From JAAYEA01 sp012689325 (GTDB lineage: Bacteria > Chloroflexota > Anaerolineae > JAAYEA01), in contig DAITVZ010000090.1 in assembly GCA_036841525.1 (NCBI GenBank), forward strand, positions 1-14,745: a stretch of 14,745 bases of DNA, written 5' to 3'. The position numbers and the translations under genes are program-made. The notes beneath the pieces were generated by a model, which saw nothing but the letters and a program-made list of their open reading frames with translations, had not been told where the DNA came from and searched no databases. This document shows, piece by piece, positions 13,658 through 14,745 of the stretch (positions are counted from its first letter, which is position 1; each line of letters begins with the position of its first letter).

Positions 13658-13978
13658 TTAGCTGGTGAAGCCCAGCACATCCAACAAGAAGCTCGTCCCC
13701 ATCCGTTGGCAGACGATCCGGAAGGCGTCGTCGGCGCAACGGCCCGCTTTGCGGCGATGCTTGACCGTGAAGAACGCCTCGCCGATGTGGGGGATGGCGC
13801 CGTCGTAGTCGCCGATCTCCACGGTCCCATCGGCCTCGGCCAGGATGAACACCCCGCGCGCCCCGCCCTTGTAGGCCAGGATCTCGCCGTCGTTTTCATA
13901 CCGCAGGTCGTCCATTCGCCAGTTGCGGATGCTGCGGCGCGTCTCGGCCATCCAAGCGTCGAACTCGGTCTTGTCCAT
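13658..13978 (-). CDS. small protein of unknown function in the element
   Basis: Family not recognised. The 106-residue protein starts MDKTEFDAWMAETRRSI. It continues with alternating beta-like segments (YENDGEILAYKG, GVFILAEADGTVEIGDYDGAI, EAFFTVKHRRKAG) and a C-terminal helix, suggesting a small alpha/beta fold without catalytic motifs. The frame also opens at an ATG 39 bases further upstream, but AAAAGGAGAG is placed ideally before the ATG at 13978, so that start is chosen. It is followed without spacing by the 86-residue gene. Confidence 0.72.
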   Translation of the reverse strand: MDKTEFDAWMAETRRSIRNWRMDDLRYENDGEILAYKGGARGVFILAEADGTVEIGDYDGAIPHIGEAFFTVKHRRKAGRCADDAFRIVCQRMGTSFLLDVLGFTS

Positions 13979-14045
13979 GCGATCTCTCCTTTTGCACTTG
14001 GGGAGCGGCCGCGGCATGGAAAGCCGTCCCGCCGCCCCCGTCCTG

Positions 14046-14285
14046 TCATTCCTCCCAGGTGGGCGTGTTCTCGTCCTCGTCGTCTGGCTCGTCCACGTCC
14101 ACCCAGTCCATCACCGTCCAGAGCAGGTGATCGTAGTCGCCGCTCATGGCCTCGTGCAGGAAGGCGTCCACCTCCTCCCGGCTGACCCCGCCTTTGCGAA
14201 GCGCCTTGGTCACCCGTCCGAGGATGGCGAAGGCGTTGCCGTCCTCGCCGACCAGCTTGACCTTGACCTGCGGATACTTGGGCAT
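14046..14285 (-). CDS. small conserved-type protein of unknown function
   Basis: The 79-residue protein begins YPQVKVKLVGEDGNAFAILG and has a helix RVTKALRKGGVSREEVDAFLHEA, then SGDYDHLLWTVMDWVDV and a highly acidic tail. I recall similar small proteins (strand, DGNAF, helix, SGDYDhLL) in phages and mobile elements of several phyla, all of unknown function; this could not be checked here. GGGAGGAGG precedes the ATG by about 6 bases. The 67-base spacer to the next gene holds only that gene's ribosome-binding site and GC-rich sequence. Confidence 0.78.
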   Translation of the reverse strand: MPKYPQVKVKLVGEDGNAFAILGRVTKALRKGGVSREEVDAFLHEAMSGDYDHLLWTVMDWVDVDEPDDEDENTPTWEE

Positions 14286-14313
14286 CTCTACCTCCTCCCC
14301 TCGTGGGAGCCGA

Positions 14314-14523
14314 TCAGCCGGCCAGGTTGTCCAGTTTGACCTGGACGCGGAAGGCCTCGTCGTCCAGGGCCTTGGCCAGGTTGGTCAGCCGCTGATTGAC
14401 GCGCAAGGCTTCCGCGCCGGTCAGGCCGGGGGTCACGGATAGCTCGATGTAGCGGATATTGGTCGCGGTGTCGCGCATCCAGTCCAGCAGCGCCCGTTGC
14501 TCACTTTTCTTCAAATTCGCCAT
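14314..14523 (-). CDS. small helical protein of unknown function
   Basis: The 69-residue protein is predicted to be nearly all helix (KKSEQRALLDWMRDTATNIR, then AEALRVNQRLTNLAKALDDEAF). It has no recognised motif. GGGAGGAGGAG stands 5 bases before the ATG. Its first 23 bases overlap the end of the upstream gene, which implies coupling. It lies 28 bases before the 79-residue gene. Confidence 0.7.
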   Translation of the reverse strand: MANLKKSEQRALLDWMRDTATNIRYIELSVTPGLTGAEALRVNQRLTNLAKALDDEAFRVQVKLDNLAG

Positions 14524-14745
14524 CTTGCTCCTCCTCCCCTGCGATCAGCAGGTCGTACAGCTTGGCTTTCAGTTCGATGACCACCTGTTGGGCGGCGCGG
14601 AGTTGTCCTCGCGCCATGTCGCGCTCGTCGCGCATCGCCCAGTACTGCTCGGTCACCTTCTCCTCGGCGCGGTGTTCGGCGTCGAGACGGCCGCGCCATT
14701 CCTCGATCGCGCCAGCGTGTTCGGCCCGTTCCGCGTCCAGGTTGG
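14501..14745 (-). CDS. coiled-coil protein, C-terminal part only (runs off window)
   Basis: An open frame enters from the right edge and codes for the last 80 residues of a protein ending at the TGA at 14503-14501. The visible part is charged and heptad-like (AEHAGAIEEWRGRLDAEHRA, then EEKVTEQYWAMRDERDMARG, then AAQQVVIELKAKLYDLLIAG) with an acidic tail GEEEQDGEFEEK, consistent with a coiled coil. It overlaps the next gene by 23 bases in another frame. The start lies outside the window unless the internal ATG at residue 36 is used, for which I see no good ribosome-binding site. Function unknown. Confidence 0.65.
   Translation of the reverse strand, partial: NLDAERAEHAGAIEEWRGRLDAEHRAEEKVTEQYWAMRDERDMARGQLRAAQQVVIELKAKLYDLLIAGEEEQDGEFEEK

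Noticed and set aside
14511..14699. Minus-strand frame of 62 residues near the right edge
   Set aside because: Arg-rich and out of frame with the coiled-coil coding frame (14501-14745), which has normal composition and a logical overlap with the next gene.
1..14745. CRISPR arrays, insertion sequences or tandem repeats
   Set aside because: No regularly spaced repeats, transposase genes or long direct repeats were seen on reading through. Small distant repeats could be missed without a computation.

Overview
The window is high-GC bacterial chromosomal DNA. It carries genes for translation and protein export, competence-type proteins, and the start of a tRNA-associated integrative element. Gene order (ffh-rpsP-khpA-rimM followed by dprA, a GDP-mannose pyrophosphorylase and cinA), sigma-70-type promoters and the style of the proteins suggest a member of the Chloroflexota, perhaps Anaerolineae-like. 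That assignment is an inference from memory of gene neighbourhoods and was not tested by any search.

Layout. (1) 1-1422, minus strand: the 5' half of a tRNA-Asn gene with a near-consensus promoter, then a two-gene operon of an ATC-hydrolase-family protein and a flavodoxin-fold reductase. (2) 1569-4883, plus strand: a bacterial PH-domain membrane protein, then a metallo-beta-lactamase-fold hydrolase, a membrane protein with a Pro/Ala-rich tail, and an 8-oxoguanine-deaminase-like amidohydrolase. A bidirectional terminator closes this block. (3) 4923-10970, minus strand: ffh, rpsP, khpA, rimM, a strong terminator, then dprA, a mannose-1-phosphate guanylyltransferase gene and cinA. This links SRP targeting and 30S assembly to DNA uptake/processing and sugar-nucleotide genes. 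(4) 11103-11179: a complete tRNA-Pro(GGG) with encoded CCA and an extended -10 promoter. (5) 11180 to the right edge: a probable integrated element.

The element begins just past the tRNA-Pro 3' end with an intact tyrosine recombinase on the plus strand. Facing it is a minus-strand block with strong Shine-Dalgarno sequences: an off-edge coiled-coil protein, four small proteins of unknown function, an ArdC-like protein (ssDNA-binding domain plus HELAH metallopeptidase) and a ribbon-helix-helix-like protein. The integrase and the ribbon-helix-helix gene converge and share a CTAG. The tRNA 3' end is the likely attachment site, and the other end lies beyond this window. An ArdC-type gene suggests a conjugative or otherwise transferred element that must survive restriction on entry.

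The points most worth a second look are the element boundary, a hairpin that would cover the integrase ribosome-binding site, dprA starting 14 bases after a strong terminator, and a CinA whose NMN-deamidase active-site motif is badly altered.
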